DNA of 64,000 nt from Boswellia sacra (Eukaryota > Streptophyta > Magnoliopsida > Sapindales > Burseraceae). The stretch is from NCBI GenBank assembly GCA_013180625.2, contig SNVD02009979.1, forward strand, positions 353,054 through 417,053. The letters are read 5' to 3'. Made by a program: the position numbers and the translations under genes. Position 1 is the stretch's first letter, and each line of letters starts with the position of its first letter. Of the stretch, positions 45,047-58,705 are shown piece after piece. The notes below the pieces were generated by a model. That model was not told the DNA's origin. It was given only the letters and a program-made list of their open reading frames with translations, and did not search any database.

Positions 45047-48000
45047 TTATCTTGTATATAATAAATAATAGTACAATTATGTATTAATAAATGAATAATT
45101 TTAAATTATTTTATATAAAACTTTGTAAATTTATCATTGCTTGATTTATTAAGTATTGTTGTTGTACATTGTATTGTTTACATAACAAAGCACTCTTATC
45201 CTCGGTTATTTCTTTTGAATATTGAAATATTAATTTTGACATTTGGAAATGATTAATCCACTTACATCTTTAATAATATGGTTCATTAAACATAATGTAA
45301 TTTCCTTTATAAAGCTTAATTATTATTTTCACATTACAGCTAAAATTAATTATTTCTTAACCTAGAGCAGCCCATGGGCCTCTTAAATTTTCTTTTTGCT
45401 TAGGATCTATTTAATAAAATAAATTGTGGAAGACAGGAAAAGACTAACTAGCCATAAACGGAGAGAGGTAGATCAAAGTGGTCGTGCAAACACAAATCAT
45501 CTCAAATTGGCGGCCCAGCCCAAGGAACAGATAAAAGGCCGTGAAACAGATATAATCAAAGAAAACGAAATGAAATAAAGAAAAGACAAAAGCACGAATT
45601 TAAGTGGGTTGTCTTGTGGGGCTGTCATTTATCTGTAATTATGGTAAATACTAAATTAGATTTTTTTATTCATAATATTGTGGATCTTAAGGAAGAGTTA
45701 GGTATGTGAATCACCAAAAATATATATGCTTTTTTAATATATTGTAAAAGAGACACCCGAGATTTTTAATGGTTCGGCTCGATTAGGGGCATGTTTGTGA
45801 CAATAAAGAAACAAGTACTTAAAAGAGATTAGAAAATGAAGATGATACCGGAGATTTTTAGTGGTTTGGCTAGATTAATCTACATCCACTGGACCAGTTC
45901 CCAAAAGAAATTTCACTATGAAATGAATTGTTACAGACCCACCAGAATTACTTCTATGACTCTAGATCAAAAGCTCTATCTATTTGCTTCAAAACAATAG
46001 AAAAAAAAAAAAAGGTTCAGAGTAAGAAATCCTAACCCAACTCACAGTTAGAATCAAAACTAACTCTCTCTTGACCTTTAACCTTTCTTACCTCTTAGAA
46101 ACACGACCAACCTTGCAAACTTTAACAGAATTTCCCTCCAAATTGAACTACCAACCATTGAGCAGGGTCAAACTGTCTATTAAATTAACTTCTTTAGCAA
46201 TATGGAACAACAGGTTCTAGAAATCTAGCAGCTGCAGCTAACCTTACAAATCAACCCTAAACTAGTAGAACCACCTACTTAACGATGCATTCAATCCTCC
46301 AGCTTGTAGAATAATTGACAAAAATGCATCAGCTACCCAAAAAAAAAAAAAGAAGTTGAAGATCAAATCAGTATCAAATAAAATTTGATGATGATAAAAA
46401 AAATAGCGGCTAAAAGTTCATTTCATATTCATATGATATTATTAGATGCATCACATTTATGATGGTCCATAAGAGAGATAGAGAGTGTTTGCGCCTTTGA
46501 AGATTCACTTTAACTAAAAAACAGAGGAAAAAATAATACTTAAGATTCCTAACCCTCTTGATACAGTGAAATACCCAGCAGTAGATCGAGCGTGTCATAT
46601 ACATAACCTTTTTAGACACAAATTCTCAAAGAAACTCATGCCATGTCGAATTAACTTGCTTCACTCTATGAAGAAGAGATATCAAGATCAGGGTTATGAA
46701 GAAAAAAAAGCTTTCTAGTATCTTAATAACAAGGATGATAAGGAAACACAAACCTCAGAGAGCCATATGTGAAGGGAAATTACAGATCAAATTTACTTCC
46801 AATATCAATGGAGTGCTCCTTAAAAAAGCTGCATAAATGATTCAACAATAAAAGATAGCTAATTTGCAGGTATTTAACATTTGACAAATTTTTTAAAACA
46901 GCAAAATGTTTTTCAGTAGCCTGAATCATTCCAAGACAAAATTTGTCAAGCTTCCTCATAAACTTGTCACCAGAAAAATAAAGACAAAACAGAGGGCATA
47001 AGAAAAATTCATACCAGAAACTCAGAGAGGTAACCTAAGTGAAAAATGTAATTGTGATCCTCTTGATTTCTTTAGAGCAATACATCCTTATATTCTCTCG
47101 TGGGAGAGCCACAAGGCTATAGCTTATACAAAATGATGGTTTTTGGTTTTCTTGTTGTAGTTGTTCTGTTCAAATTATCCAATTATTATGTTTTGCTTAA
47201 CAAGACACGCTTCTGTAAATTGGAATTTTTAGGAATAAAATTAAAGAGAATGAAGTAAGCTTGTGTTATGCCTCACCTTCTGAAATTGATTTTAAAGCAA
47301 CTCATGGAACCTACTTCACTGCATCAAATGGCATATCAAAGTTTGGTTTTCCTAACCAGAAAAATTCTTTTCAATATCCTTATCAGAACTATGATAACCA
47401 AAAACTAACCTTAAAAGACTATCAATGAATCTTATAGATTGAATTTACACCAAATGGAGAAACTTCCTAGAAATGTTGCATCACTTATTCAATAGTAAGA
47501 GAAAGCTAATTAAATGTATTTAACATTTGAAAACTTAAAATAAGTAACCTAAAAGTTCTTCAACATCCCAAATTTCAATCCCACCACGAATTGTTAACTT
47601 GATTGATATAAAAATGTCCATATAGATAGAAGTCAAGTTTCTCAAAAACTTTATCACCAGTTAAAATAAAGATAGAACAGAGAGCTTAGGAACAAAATCA
47701 TACCTATAAAATGAAAACATTGCTACAAATCCTTCCTCTTCTTCAGCGGGAGACATTCCACATTCTCTCTAGAGAACCAAATGGATTAAAACCACTTTTA
47801 ACAACGAAACAATTTTTTTTCTCCTCCTGAAATGGATGTATCACTGTAACAGTAATTCAAGATAATAATTAACATATCAAAAAATACAAATATGGACAAA
47901 AAACTATGCAAAACCCCAATTACTGCTTTTATATTTGATATGAAGTCTCATGTAGAAATAGACACATAAATTCAACAATTCATCATATTAAACTTAACTT

Positions 48001-48599
48001 CAAACCTACTTTCCCATAAAATTGATAGTGACGCCACTGTTTCAATATTTTGTAGGATGTCATTTAGACAAACATAGGCCAAAAGATTCAACTCACTTAA
48101 TGACTAGATTTTAATGGCAAGAGGAAAAAAATGATTGATATTCAACTAAAAATTGGTTGTATGTTATTATAAATTTGAAATTACAATACCGTATTATTGA
48201 TTAGATAGAGGATATTATATTACTACAAATTACAACTAATTAGAAAAGAGGAGAAGATTCAAAACTGTTGCTTTTTTCAAATGATAACATGATCTATATA
48301 TATAACATCGGGTTTAAAAGTTCTCTAATCTAATTCTAATCTTAGCATAGCAATGATTTAAAATAGACGAGAAGAGATAACCTTTAGGTCCATGGCAATT
48401 GCTTCTGTTTTTTACTTCAATCACCACCTCCTTGCACATATTTAAAATTAAATTTGATGTTTGGAATGTGGGAGATCTTGGGCCAATCAACCCTTGTCTC
48501 TTTATTGTAACTTTTTTTAGAAGACGACAATCATATATCCAATTTTTTTAGTATTGTTGACTGAAGGAAAATGTCAGGTAGTGTCTTCAATCCACCACA
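45047..48599. other. no gene seen; duplicated flanks and LTR-like scraps
   Basis: 45120-45460 matches the P450 upstream flank (14870-15035 plus 30160-30450), and 45650-45715 matches 10690-10790. A piece near 45840-45910 (GGAGATTTTTAGTGGTTTGG, ACATCCACT) resembles copia LTR sequence. Two diverged copies about 670 bases apart (46800-47030 and 47455-47720) share GTATTTAACATTTGA and TATCACCAG-like blocks. No coding gene is visible; part may be the 3' transcribed region of the resistance gene relic. Confidence 0.45.
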
Positions 48600-49368
48600 G
48601 CCATGAATTTGCAAAGAAACAAAAGATGGTGTTATGACGTTTGGGATTCTATTCGAGATCTTGGCAAGATTATGATGAAACAACGGACAAGAAAATCAAA
48701 CAAGAAAATAGAGAAGATAAGTGACACCAGATTTATAGTGGTTCGGCCAATTAAGCCTATATCCACTTTGAAGATTTCAGCAGCAACTGTATTCCAATCA
48801 ATAATAAAGAAGAATTACAATAATACGAATAGCAATTTCAAGGATTTCAAATCTTACAGTCTTCCTATGTATATGCCCTAAGATAATCACCAATCTATGG
48901 TATATATTTCCAGGGAAAGATTAATCGAGAAGTACTAACCGGGCACCAAATCTCGAACTCAATTATCTCCCTAATAACACCCCAAGGATACCACACCTAT
49001 GATGCTTGTATCCAAGAGACTCTAAATCGTGGACCTCCAAGATCACTCCCACATGTTGCCAACCTTCTTTATTCCAAGGCATCTAAAATGTTCTCTCTCT
49101 TTTGTTTTTGTAGTATTTTTAACTCATATGAACAAGGCCCTTTATATAGGCCTTTGAGTTTCTTTCCTAGTCTAACAATGATTCCTAGACTAGAAGTATA
49201 ATAAAAAATTTTCCTATTACAGTTTCCTTGTCTAACTATGAGTAACCTAGATTATCTTATTAAAACAAATTACAATCAAACTTAACTTCCTAGTTTGATA
49301 TAAATTTCAATTTGTTTTAATTCTAATCTAGAAACAAATCTTATATTGTCTAATATTCTAATAAGACA
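48600..49368 (-). mobile_element. LTR-like insertion (minus) cutting the resistance pseudogene
   Basis: The LRR frame breaks off abruptly at 49369 into TGTCTTATTAGAATATTAG (minus), an LTR-like TG start. A TATA motif CTATATAAAGGGCC lies at about 49135-49155 and a copia-like ATAGTGGTTCGGCC segment near 48740. These are features of a copia-type LTR. The far end and target duplication could not be fixed, so the left limit is approximate. Confidence 0.45.
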
Positions 49369-52300
49369 AAACCATGAATAACAGATGGCATGATCGTAAT
49401 ATTTGTCTCTCCATTCTTTGCAACCTCTTCGTTCCACTCTTCCCAATGTTTAAACCATACATAGAGATATGTTAAGCTGGGAAAGAAAATAAGCGACAAA
49501 GATGTGCCATCACTTTCTATTCCCCAAAATTGATCATTACATACTCTTCTGTCAATGTCTACCCATTCCAAATTTAGTGATTCAAGGGATTGCAATTTTC
49601 CCAGGGGAGATTGTAACAATATGAAAGATTTAATTTCCTCAAATTGGTTAATAACATTATCCAACTAAAGGAGATTGTATTCCCTCTATAGAATTGTATC
49701 ATTAATTCATCCAAATTTGGTCAGTGATTTAAGAGTGCACGCTTTTCTGTAATCATCATCACCACTCACAATAAATTCACTTAATGTTTGGAGACAAGTT
49801 AATCTCTCAATTCCTATTGGAATTCGTGGCAATGAGGTCGTCCACTTATTTTCTAAATAGCTCGAGTTTATCAGCTTTCCTATTCCTTGAGGTAATTTAT
49901 CAAGCTCATGACAATCATTGATGTCTATGTTTGTAAATGGTACAAGTCACATAATGTTTCAGGTAGTTTTTTAAAACCTTGTCATGATAAATTAAGGTAC
50001 CTTAAATGTTCCAATTGTCCAATCTCAATTGGAATCTCTTTATTAAAATGCCAAGAAAGGACACTAGTGTTAATTAGATTTTCTCCTATATGTAATGCCC
50101 TTAAATATGTCAATGTGTCAAATAATTTTTTTATTACTGTAATATCTACTGAATCCCAACATTTAAAGCCTAATAGGAGAATACACAACTTCTTGAAAGA
50201 AAAGATAAAGTTAAGATATCCAATTTTAGAAACAATATTTACCATAGAATTATGAACTGTCTCTTTTTGTAATGGATCTATCAGTGGCTCCTTGCCATCA
50301 TAGATTTACATTGCAAAATATTCATCCTTACTAAGAAATTGAGCAAAATCATGTACTATATCATGCATCTTACATGATATTATATTATCACCTTCATCTT
50401 TACGAAACTCGATCTTGAAAGAAAGATCATGTTGCTAAGTGATTAAAGCACTCCTCACCGATGTTCTCCATCTCCTTATTTTGATATAACTTAAGATAAC
50501 CTTGAGCCATCCATAATTTAATCAGCTGATCTTTTTCAATTTTAAAATCTTTTGGAAAGATATAGAAATATAAGAAACAACATTTTACCATGAAAGGTAA
50601 ATCATTATAACTCAATAAAAAAGGATTGAAAATATCTTTCTCAAACTCTTCTAATTTCCATGTTTCACTATTCAAAATTTGTCACCATCCTCCTCTAGTT
50701 TTTTTTTTTTTTTTTAAGTGCAAAAGAATTCCAATGGCCTTTGCTGCAAGAGGCAAGCCTTTGCACTTGTCAACTATTTCCCTACCAGTATCTTCTAATT
50801 TTTTGCATTCCTTGTCTGACCTACCAAAAAATGCTATTCGTGTGAACAATAACCAACAATATTCTTCATCAACTCTTTAACGATGATAATTTCATTTGAT
50901 TTCATCATTTGACCAACAGTCACTTTACGAGTAGTAATCAAAATTCTACTTCCATGAGCAGCCCTCTTTAGACAAAATTCGAATATTTTCCATTTTTGCT
51001 AATCATCTATCCACAAATCATCTGTCTGTGATGTATTCACAAATACAATGGATAAGAGCTTCTAATTCTCCTAAATTGGGAGTAGAAACTCCGAACCATT
51101 AATAATTGATTTAGCAATCCTACACTTATCAAAAGGGTCTGAGACACAAACCCAGATTGCTTTATCAAAATTATATTTGACATTATGGTACACAACTTGA
51201 GCAAGGGTTGTTTTTTGGATGCCACCCATGCCCACAATTGAAATAATACAGAGATTTGCGTTCTTATCACTGCTCTCACACAATAACTTGTTTAACAAAA
51301 TACTCTTTACATCGTCTCTACCATATATCTCAAACTCATCAATTAAGGAGGTAGTATGTACTCTCTGATGATCTAGTGTTTCAATACTCCTGATCACATT
51401 AAGATTATACATATCTCTCTCTTAATATCATCTAGTTTTTCTATGACACTCCAAATTTTAAGTAAGTTTAATTTACATGTATATTGTAAAAATATGTATT
51501 ATTAACATTATGAGGTATGTATATATATATGGAGAGGGATGAAATTAGATGATAGATGGAAGGGTGTGAGTGAAAAGCTAAGAAAGTGTAAAGGATTAAT
51601 TGAAATTGTTGTGTGATGTATATCTATAAAACATGGGATAACTCTAGAAAGATTCATTTTCTCTCCCATTTCTCTTTGAAATGTCCAGTAGCCTCTCTCC
51701 CTATTTCTCTCAATTTTGCCATGGAATCAAGAGGAGAGGAAGGAAACAAGAGTCCAAGAGATAAAGATTCACTCCTCTATCTCTAGCTCTAGCTATACCC
51801 ATTCAATTAAGTGATGGTTTATTGTTGTTTGTGATATTTCATGTTAGGCATATGCTGTAAATGGCTAAAAAAACATGAATTAGAGTGAATTATGGAAGAA
51901 TTTAAAGATTTGATGATGCTAGGAAGCTAGAAGTAAAGTATGAGCATGAATCCTGCAGAGCTGTTTTTCTAAACAGTGCTAAGTCCAAAAATTCCCATAA
52001 ATTCCATGGTTCTTTGCTAACTCTGAAATTTTTACATGGTAAACTAGACACATCAAGGAGTTTATAGAATTTTTAAACACTAAAAAATTCATAGTGTGTG
52101 AATTGTAATGAATTTTTGAATTCTAGTTCAAAATTGTGAATTCCCCTGTTTTAGAACAGGGCATGGGGAATGAACTCGACTTGAGGGGGCAAATCTTTGT
52201 AAAATTTCATTATTTTTGATATGAAAACCTTTGGATATGTTTTATCTTAGGTCATAAATTTTCATGATTTTTGGAGTTGAATATGAATTTTTATGAATTT

Positions 52301-55300
52301 CCAAAACTGGACTTAAAGAATTGTGAATGACAATTTCTAGAACAGAGCATATGGAGGAAATTTCATTTGACTGACTTAGACTCCTTAAAAAATCATGATT
52401 TTTGGTGGAATGACTCTTATATGTGTCTAGTTCTAGAATGGAAATTTTGGTAGAGATTTGAGTATTGTATAATTTTATAAAATTCTTCAAATTTGTACTA
52501 TTCAGTTAAGAGGTCTGCAGACAGACTTACTGTATGAATGAAATTAAGGATTTTCAAGGGGTATATGACCTTATTTTGACTCAATAAAATTCATGGACTA
52601 TAATGTGTATGTTTATTTGAGTTCCATGAAATTGGGTGGTGATTAGAAATGAATAACCCCTTATTATAATAATCCAACCAATATGTGTGTGTGATAGTGT
52701 TTAATAATGATGTTGTTGGTTGGTTGAAATATTGTTAACCTATAAGGGGTTTAATTCTTTCTAAATGGACACTGATCAGTGTGTCATGACTATGGCAATG
52801 GTTACGAGAGAGGAAGAAGAAGAAGAAGTGATGAACTTTAAACAACTGCTTGTCAAGAAATACAGGACAAAAAAATTAAGAGGGCGAGGCTAATCAGGTA
52901 AGTAGCTAGACCCGTCTGAGGATACAACAGATGTTAACTCTTAATGAAATGTGTTTAATGATTGTGTTTGTGAATATATTTGAAATGTATTGATGGAATG
53001 TGGATGGGGCCATGAATACATGGACCTTGATATGGGAAATGATTTATGAAATATGTGATTTCGCATACTTTGATGCGTATGTGAGTTACATGTTGGTATA
53101 AATTCTATGCGTGTGAGATATAGAAATGTGAATGTGCCCTCATATATGTGAATTTTTTGTGATATGGCTTGAAAAACATTGCCAATGAAACGATGTGTGT
53201 ATATGAAGAATGAAATAGATGCCAAGCGCTCTAGGACACTATTTCCTCAAGTGAGATGGCATGACAAATGAATGTCTATGAAACACCATGTGTATTAGAG
53301 TGCCATGAATATGTATGAGTAGAAAATGAATGAGATCAGTTATACATGGACATAGTTGTACAACGATATGATTGAAATACATCGAAGATTAATGGAAGGG
53401 TTGGCACTAATAAAAAAGTCAATGGGGTTCTATGTGTGTAGAAATGATGCCAATGTGTGGATTGTGCATATCCGTAAATGCATATGAGATATGTAGGCTT
53501 ATTATATTTATGAATGTATATGTGATTAATGAGAAGCCTACGTAGAACCTCAATTATGAAAGTGAACTACAATACTATGATGTGCGAAGGCATGCATCAT
53601 TGTGTGATGTGTTATGAATTTGAAATTACATGCCAAGCCCATGGGAATATATTGAATGTCGAATATGAAATGTGATACCGTTAAATGCTAGCATTATGGT
53701 GAATGAATTGTGATAAGTTGTGATTGGGTTAGAAGCTTGACACAAGGCTTCATTTATGTGACTGAAATGTGAAATATGATATGTGAGTGAAAGCTTAATA
53801 CAGATCTTCACTTATGTGACTGAATGTGAAAACTGATATGTGAGTGGCATGCCACAACTTAGGATACTTAGCTCTTACAGCTTGAGGGGAGCTCTGGACC
53901 ATGTGTTTCCCTGCATGGGATTCGATAGCATGGTCTCGGTATCACCCGGATTGTCAGACTAGCCTTGAGTTATCTCAAGTGTAGGCATCTCTGTGTATAT
54001 ATACTATTCCGTGTGGCAGGATAGAGTCCAGCAGGACTATATGGCTGTCACCTTCGGGTGATGGCGGATTCGTGCAATGTGAGAAATACTCACTGCCACG
54101 ATACCTTGCCTACGGATGCCGCCAATAGGTGGTTATGTGATATGGGCCCATATATGTTATCTAACTGTAATATGATAAGTCCTACCTTAATTAGAGAGCA
54201 CTGTTCCTAAGTATCTTTGACTGTACTGTGGAAGCTTCCAAAATTATGTGAAATGGATATCCATATGAACAATGCAGCTAGCTTGTGGAAACTCATGTGT
54301 GAATGATTTATGTGTTTATGGGAGCACACGAGGATGTGATAGACTTGTGGAAAGTTTATTTGTAAATGAGACATGTGTATAAAAATGGGTGTATGTATGG
54401 GTATATGTGATGAGCTTTAACATGGAAAAGCCATGTTTGATTACCCATAGACAGGTATTTATGGAATTAGAAATGTGAGTGCATAAGTGAGTAATTGGTC
54501 TAGGAAATTGGCCAATGATACAAGGTCAGCGCAAGAGCACATCTTTAACTGACCTAAAGAGGTCTAGGCAGAGAATTGGCGCTGCTGCGCCATACCTTTT
54601 GTGTTGGAGCACCACTTGCACAGACTCAAGTAAGAGAGAACAAAGAGTTGGTGCCAGCACGCCTCTTTCTTGGCGTAGGAGCGCGAAACTGAAATTTGCA
54701 ACAGATTGGAAACTAGAAACTTGGAGTCGCCGCGTCAGTTTCCTCGCGCAGGGGCACGATGCTTGAATAGTGAAATCAATTTTCTGACTTTCTTAGTAGG
54801 GCACTGGTGGCTTGTATACCAATAAATGAACAGTAATTGGTGATTTATGGAATAAGTAATTAATAGTAGTCATATTCTGAAATAGTTATCGCTATTAATA
54901 GTTTTATTTTGAGTGTTACGCTAATTTTCATAATTCTAGCTGCTTATTGAGTTTTATACTTACTAGTCTGTTGTGTACCTCAGGTATTCGATCAGTTAAA
55001 GATTAAGGGAGGATTTTGGTATAGCGACGACTGTGTTCCCTTGGCAAGCTCTTTTCCGCTGCAGTATTACTATATTGGGTGCGAGTTGTGACATTTTCAA
55101 TAACTTATTTTATCTTGTGGGCAATGTTATGACGTAAAGCAACTTCTTTGACACCAAAACAATGGCAAGGGAAGGAGAAACATACCTTCTTCTGGGGAAG
55201 AAGAGCAGCATTTTCATTCCCTCCCTCCATCTGTAGTTTCGTCATTGCAGTATCCCATCTATCCAACACATCTTCTATGTCGTAGGATATGTATTTGAGC

Positions 55301-55510
55301 TGATCTAACCAAAGTCTTGCAGCTCTCTCTTTCACAGGTTTTTCCGATCCGCTGCAGCAAGGAGCACAGCTTGAATAAGTCGACATTTCTCTTAAGTTTT
55401 TCTTCTTCATTGTCGACCCCCGCTACTAGCCTCATCTCTTCTTGAATTTGTTGAATAGTGAAGGGAGTGTGCTGCTGCAGGAGAGAAGAAACAATTGCTT
55501 CATAAGCCAT
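49369..55510 (-). pseudogene. CC-NBS-LRR disease resistance pseudogene (RGA-like)
   Basis: ATG at 55510 (MAYEAIVSSLLQQ), then an Rx-type coiled coil with RLWLDQLKYISYDIEDVLDR after a frameshift. It is interrupted by a 3.65-kb solo LTR and resumes with SLIDEFEIYGRDDVKSILLN. P-loop reads GMGGIQKTTLAQ (Gly of GIGKTT replaced by Gln). Further on: IWVCVSDPFDKCRIA, ILITTRK, then a deletion of the GLPLA region, SYNDLPFMVKCCF, FPKDFKIEKDQLIKLWMAQG, and LRR pieces LRALHIGE and IGQLEHLRYLNLS. The LRR end is cut by another LTR. Intact relatives are cytosolic immune receptors that recognise pathogen effectors; they bind ATP/ADP at the P-loop. Multiple stops and shifts make this copy dead. Confidence 0.9.
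51442..55093 (-). mobile_element. giant gypsy solo LTR (Tekay/Del-like) inside the resistance gene
   Basis: The inserted block starts TATGACACTCC (TGTGACAC expected) and ends GAGTTGTGACA, flanked by TTTTC on both sides (51437-51441, 55094-55098). Removing it rejoins the gene frame as KIK-stop-VIEKLDD, matching the family. The 3.65-kb length, no internal coding sequence, and the GC-richer GGCGC-type segment near 54570-54740 fit the very long LTRs of chromovirus elements such as Tekay/Del. Orientation is not certain. Short frames in it (for example 54515-54766) are not genes. Confidence 0.8.
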
Positions 55511-57298
55511 TTCTCAGGGTCGGATAGCAAAGTAAATGAACGAGTTCTACAAGTCAAGAAGAGAAATTGGGATCTTATTTAGTCGGATGGTAAAGTAAAA
55601 CGAGAATGAATTGGAGATCTTATTTATGAGTTTAATTATTCTTAATACTGTATACTGGGTGGAAAAAGGAAATAAATAAAGAAATTATAATTTCTTTCCA
55701 CGCGACGGTCAAAATAGCCCATGTTGGCAACAGTTCACAGAAAACAAATTATATTAATAATTAAATTAATAGAACAGCTTAGAACTACTAAACGTTAAAC
55801 AAGTAATGATCTGATGCCTAAAATAATATTAAATTAATTAATTATGACTACCAATATTCTGTAACGTTAAACACAAGTGGGGAATTTAAAATTACACATG
55901 GGAAATTGTTCAGTTCTTCAATTCTTACTATGTCTAAAAGCACAAGGGTCGTGTTTTATCTTATTTTATAAAAAAAGAAAATTACTGCAGCTTTCCACTA
56001 ATTATATAAAAACAATTACTATATTGTATCTCGTTAGTTGGTGTGTATATATATATATATGTATATATGTATGTATATATATATATAGATATGTATACAT
56101 ATGTATGTATATATCTATATATATAGATATGTATGTATATATCTATACATATATACATACATATATACATACATATCTATATATATAGATATATACATAC
56201 ATATGTATACATATATATATACATATATACATACATATATACATATATATATATATACATATATACATATATATATATATATACATATATACATACATAT
56301 ATACATACATATATACATACATATATACATACATATATACATATATATATATACATACATATATATATATACATATATACATACATATATACATATATAT
56401 ACATATACATATATACATACATATATACATACATATATACATACATATATACATACATATATATATATACATATATACATACATATATACATATATATAC
56501 ATATACATATATACATACATATATACATATATATATATACATACATATATACATACATATATACATATATTACATTTTCACTACAACCAATTCAGATTTG
56601 AAGGCTTAATTTGTCTCCGATCACCAATGCATTAGCACCAAATTGTTTTCTAACTAGGCTCATCAGCACTTTTTCTTTACCGCAATTTTTATATATGCAC
56701 CCTATACCGTTAGATTTTGACTATCAAAGTCCATTAATTATTAAAAAAAAAAAATTGGCACATGGTGGCTACAGTTTGCAGAAGTATTTAATTAGTTCGT
56801 TTTTGGACAGTACTAAAATTATATGAACCTTAGAACTACTTAAAGTTCTAATATTAAAAGTACTAATTCCTAGGAATACTCTGTAACGTTAAAAACAAGG
56901 GATGAATTAAAAATGTGGAAATTGGAAATTGCTCAATTCTTTTGTTCTTGTCACGTATAAAGCACCGCAAAGTCGTTATCTGTTGCTTTATGAATAAATA
57001 AATAAATAAAATCTGAGACTTTGCCAACTAATTGAAATATATATTGTCTTTGAAGTAACAAGTTGAAATTAGATATTTAACAAGCATATATTTTACAAAC
57101 CCCAAGATTTTTCATTTGTTTAGAATCCCATGCATTAATTCTTACTTGTCTTGAAGATAGGCTCAAAGTGTCCTCGGGTTACGTTGTTTTTTTTGCCATG
57201 CACTGAACTAACTACTGTCATACTTAGTACTTAGTATGTTGATGGGGTAAAGGTCGTTGCATCTGTTGTAATCTAACGCATCCAATCGTCAAGTGCGT
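55511..57298. other. resistance-gene upstream DNA: diverged duplication around a microsatellite
   Basis: 55770-56040 and 56816-57055 are diverged direct copies (shared TTAGAACTACT, CTGTAACGTTAAA-ACAAG and GGAAATTG.TCA). Between them is the ATACAT microsatellite and about 240 bases of unique AT-rich DNA. No gene seen. Confidence 0.6.
56045..56573. repeat. large (TATACA/TATG) compound microsatellite
   Basis: About 530 bases of ATACAT, TATATA and TATG units on one strand. It generates long artificial frames of Tyr, Ile, His, Thr, Met and Val on both strands; none is a gene. Confidence 0.97.
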
Positions 57299-57419
57299 GT
57301 TGGCTACGCATACTGATGTACCACAAATATGGTGCATACAATCGGCTACATCCAATCATGTTGGCTATGCACACTATTGTGGCACACATATAGTGCATAT
57401 AATTGACCACATTGCATTA
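57299..57419 (+). repeat. two-copy ~60-bp tandem repeat
   Basis: TTGGCTACGCATACTGATGT...CCAATCATG followed directly by TTGGCTATGCACACTATTGT..., diverged by about a quarter of the bases. Non-coding. Confidence 0.65.
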
Positions 57420-58344
57420 CAGTGGATACATAAAGGCCTCTCTTTGTTAATGGATATAAAACTGTTATCAAGCACTTCTTCCTCTCCTTAACGTCACTAA
57501 TATTTTTGTTGGAGTAGGTTGGGTTGTCTTACAAAGTGTAACCCAGCCCATAGCTCTGGATCATAATTATTTTGCCCTAAAAATTTATTTCAAGTTGGAA
57601 TTTGAACATGAAAGATGGTATATTTTTCTAATTTCAAGATTATTGACATTTGTGAACGATTAGAGAGTAGTAATCCCTGCTAATGTAGCAGTTGTTGAAC
57701 TTTATAGGCCGTCCTTTTCTTTTTAGAAGACTATCCACCCAGTTTCTTATGGGAAAAAAAAAAATTTATTTCCAGAAACAGAAACATTGAGCACTATCAT
57801 TATCAACCACATACTAAGACTTAGTTTTTATAGTATCAAGGCAGGCATCATGAGCTTCGTTTGTTATTTAAGTATGATACTACTTGCAAATTTACTACAG
57901 AAGACTGATCATTTCCTAACATTGAGCATGGAAGATAATTTGTTTGCATTGCAGCTTTGATACCAAGTTGAAATTTCCAAGATTCTTTTGGATTATTTAC
58001 AGAGCTTGTAAAGAACTACATAAAATCTCTTATGTACAATTTCTGGATTCCTATGGAATACAATATTCTTTTGTTGAGTAAGTCCAGCAGAAAATCTTAA
58101 AGAAGTCAGCATCTTCCCGTAAACCTAGCAAACATAAGTTCTCGTGCTACACATCCCATAACAGTATCACCTCGAAGGCAGTTCGTCAATAGAGAAAAAG
58201 CTTTGGATTTAGTAACAAGAAAATTAACAATCCAGTAAGAAGCAGCAAGGTTCAATTAATGGAAACCAAAATCTCTAATCAGATTCCCACTTACAAGCAA
58301 GACTAAATCTCTCTTAATCTTTCTCTCCAAATCATATCTTATAT
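57420..58344. other. no gene seen
   Basis: AT-rich DNA without a recognisable reading frame or repeat. Confidence 0.45.
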
Positions 58345-58705
58345 CACTACAAGGAAATGAGCCTTTTACGGTGGGCCAAAACCGCAGTAAAAAGCATTCT
58401 ACAGCGTGCATACGACGGTTTAAGCCTGCAGTATAAAATGACGCCGAAAAAACTCATTTTACTTTTTACCGCGGTTTTGGCCCACCGTAAAAATGGTTTT
58501 ACCACAATCACAATGACCGCTGTAGAAATTCGTGGTCTGATGTAAAATTATTTACCACGGGCTCGTGGCCTGCCGTAAAAAGTCTACCACGGTTTTACGG
58601 CCCGCCGTAAATGGCTATACCACAGTCCCTATGACTGTCGTAGAAATTTGTGGTCTGATGTGAAATTATTTACCGCGGGCTTGTGGCCCGCCGTAAAAAG
58701 TCGCT
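58345..58705 (+). mobile_element. left end of a CACTA element (third), truncated
   Basis: Starts CACTACAAGGAAATGAG and continues with about ten TTTACGGCGGGC / GCCCGCCGTAAA-type subterminal repeats, twice in a ~90-base higher-order unit (GTAGAAATT.GTGGTCTGATGT). The motif family is the same as at 9304-9602, so the two are related but separate insertions. The preceding triplet is TAT. No right terminus was found, and the subterminal array ends into unique DNA, so this is a terminal fragment. Confidence 0.78.

Noticed and set aside
54515..54766. 83-codon frame with higher GC
   Set aside because: Lies within the giant solo LTR, has no recognisable domain and fits the GC-richer part typical of such LTRs.
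56101..56609. Several overlapping open frames of 120-170 codons on both strands
   Set aside because: They are translations of the ATACAT microsatellite (only Tyr, Ile, His, Thr, Met, Val, Cys) and have no protein character.
57297..57491. 64-codon frame
   Set aside because: Product of the two-copy ~60-bp tandem repeat, with no coding character.
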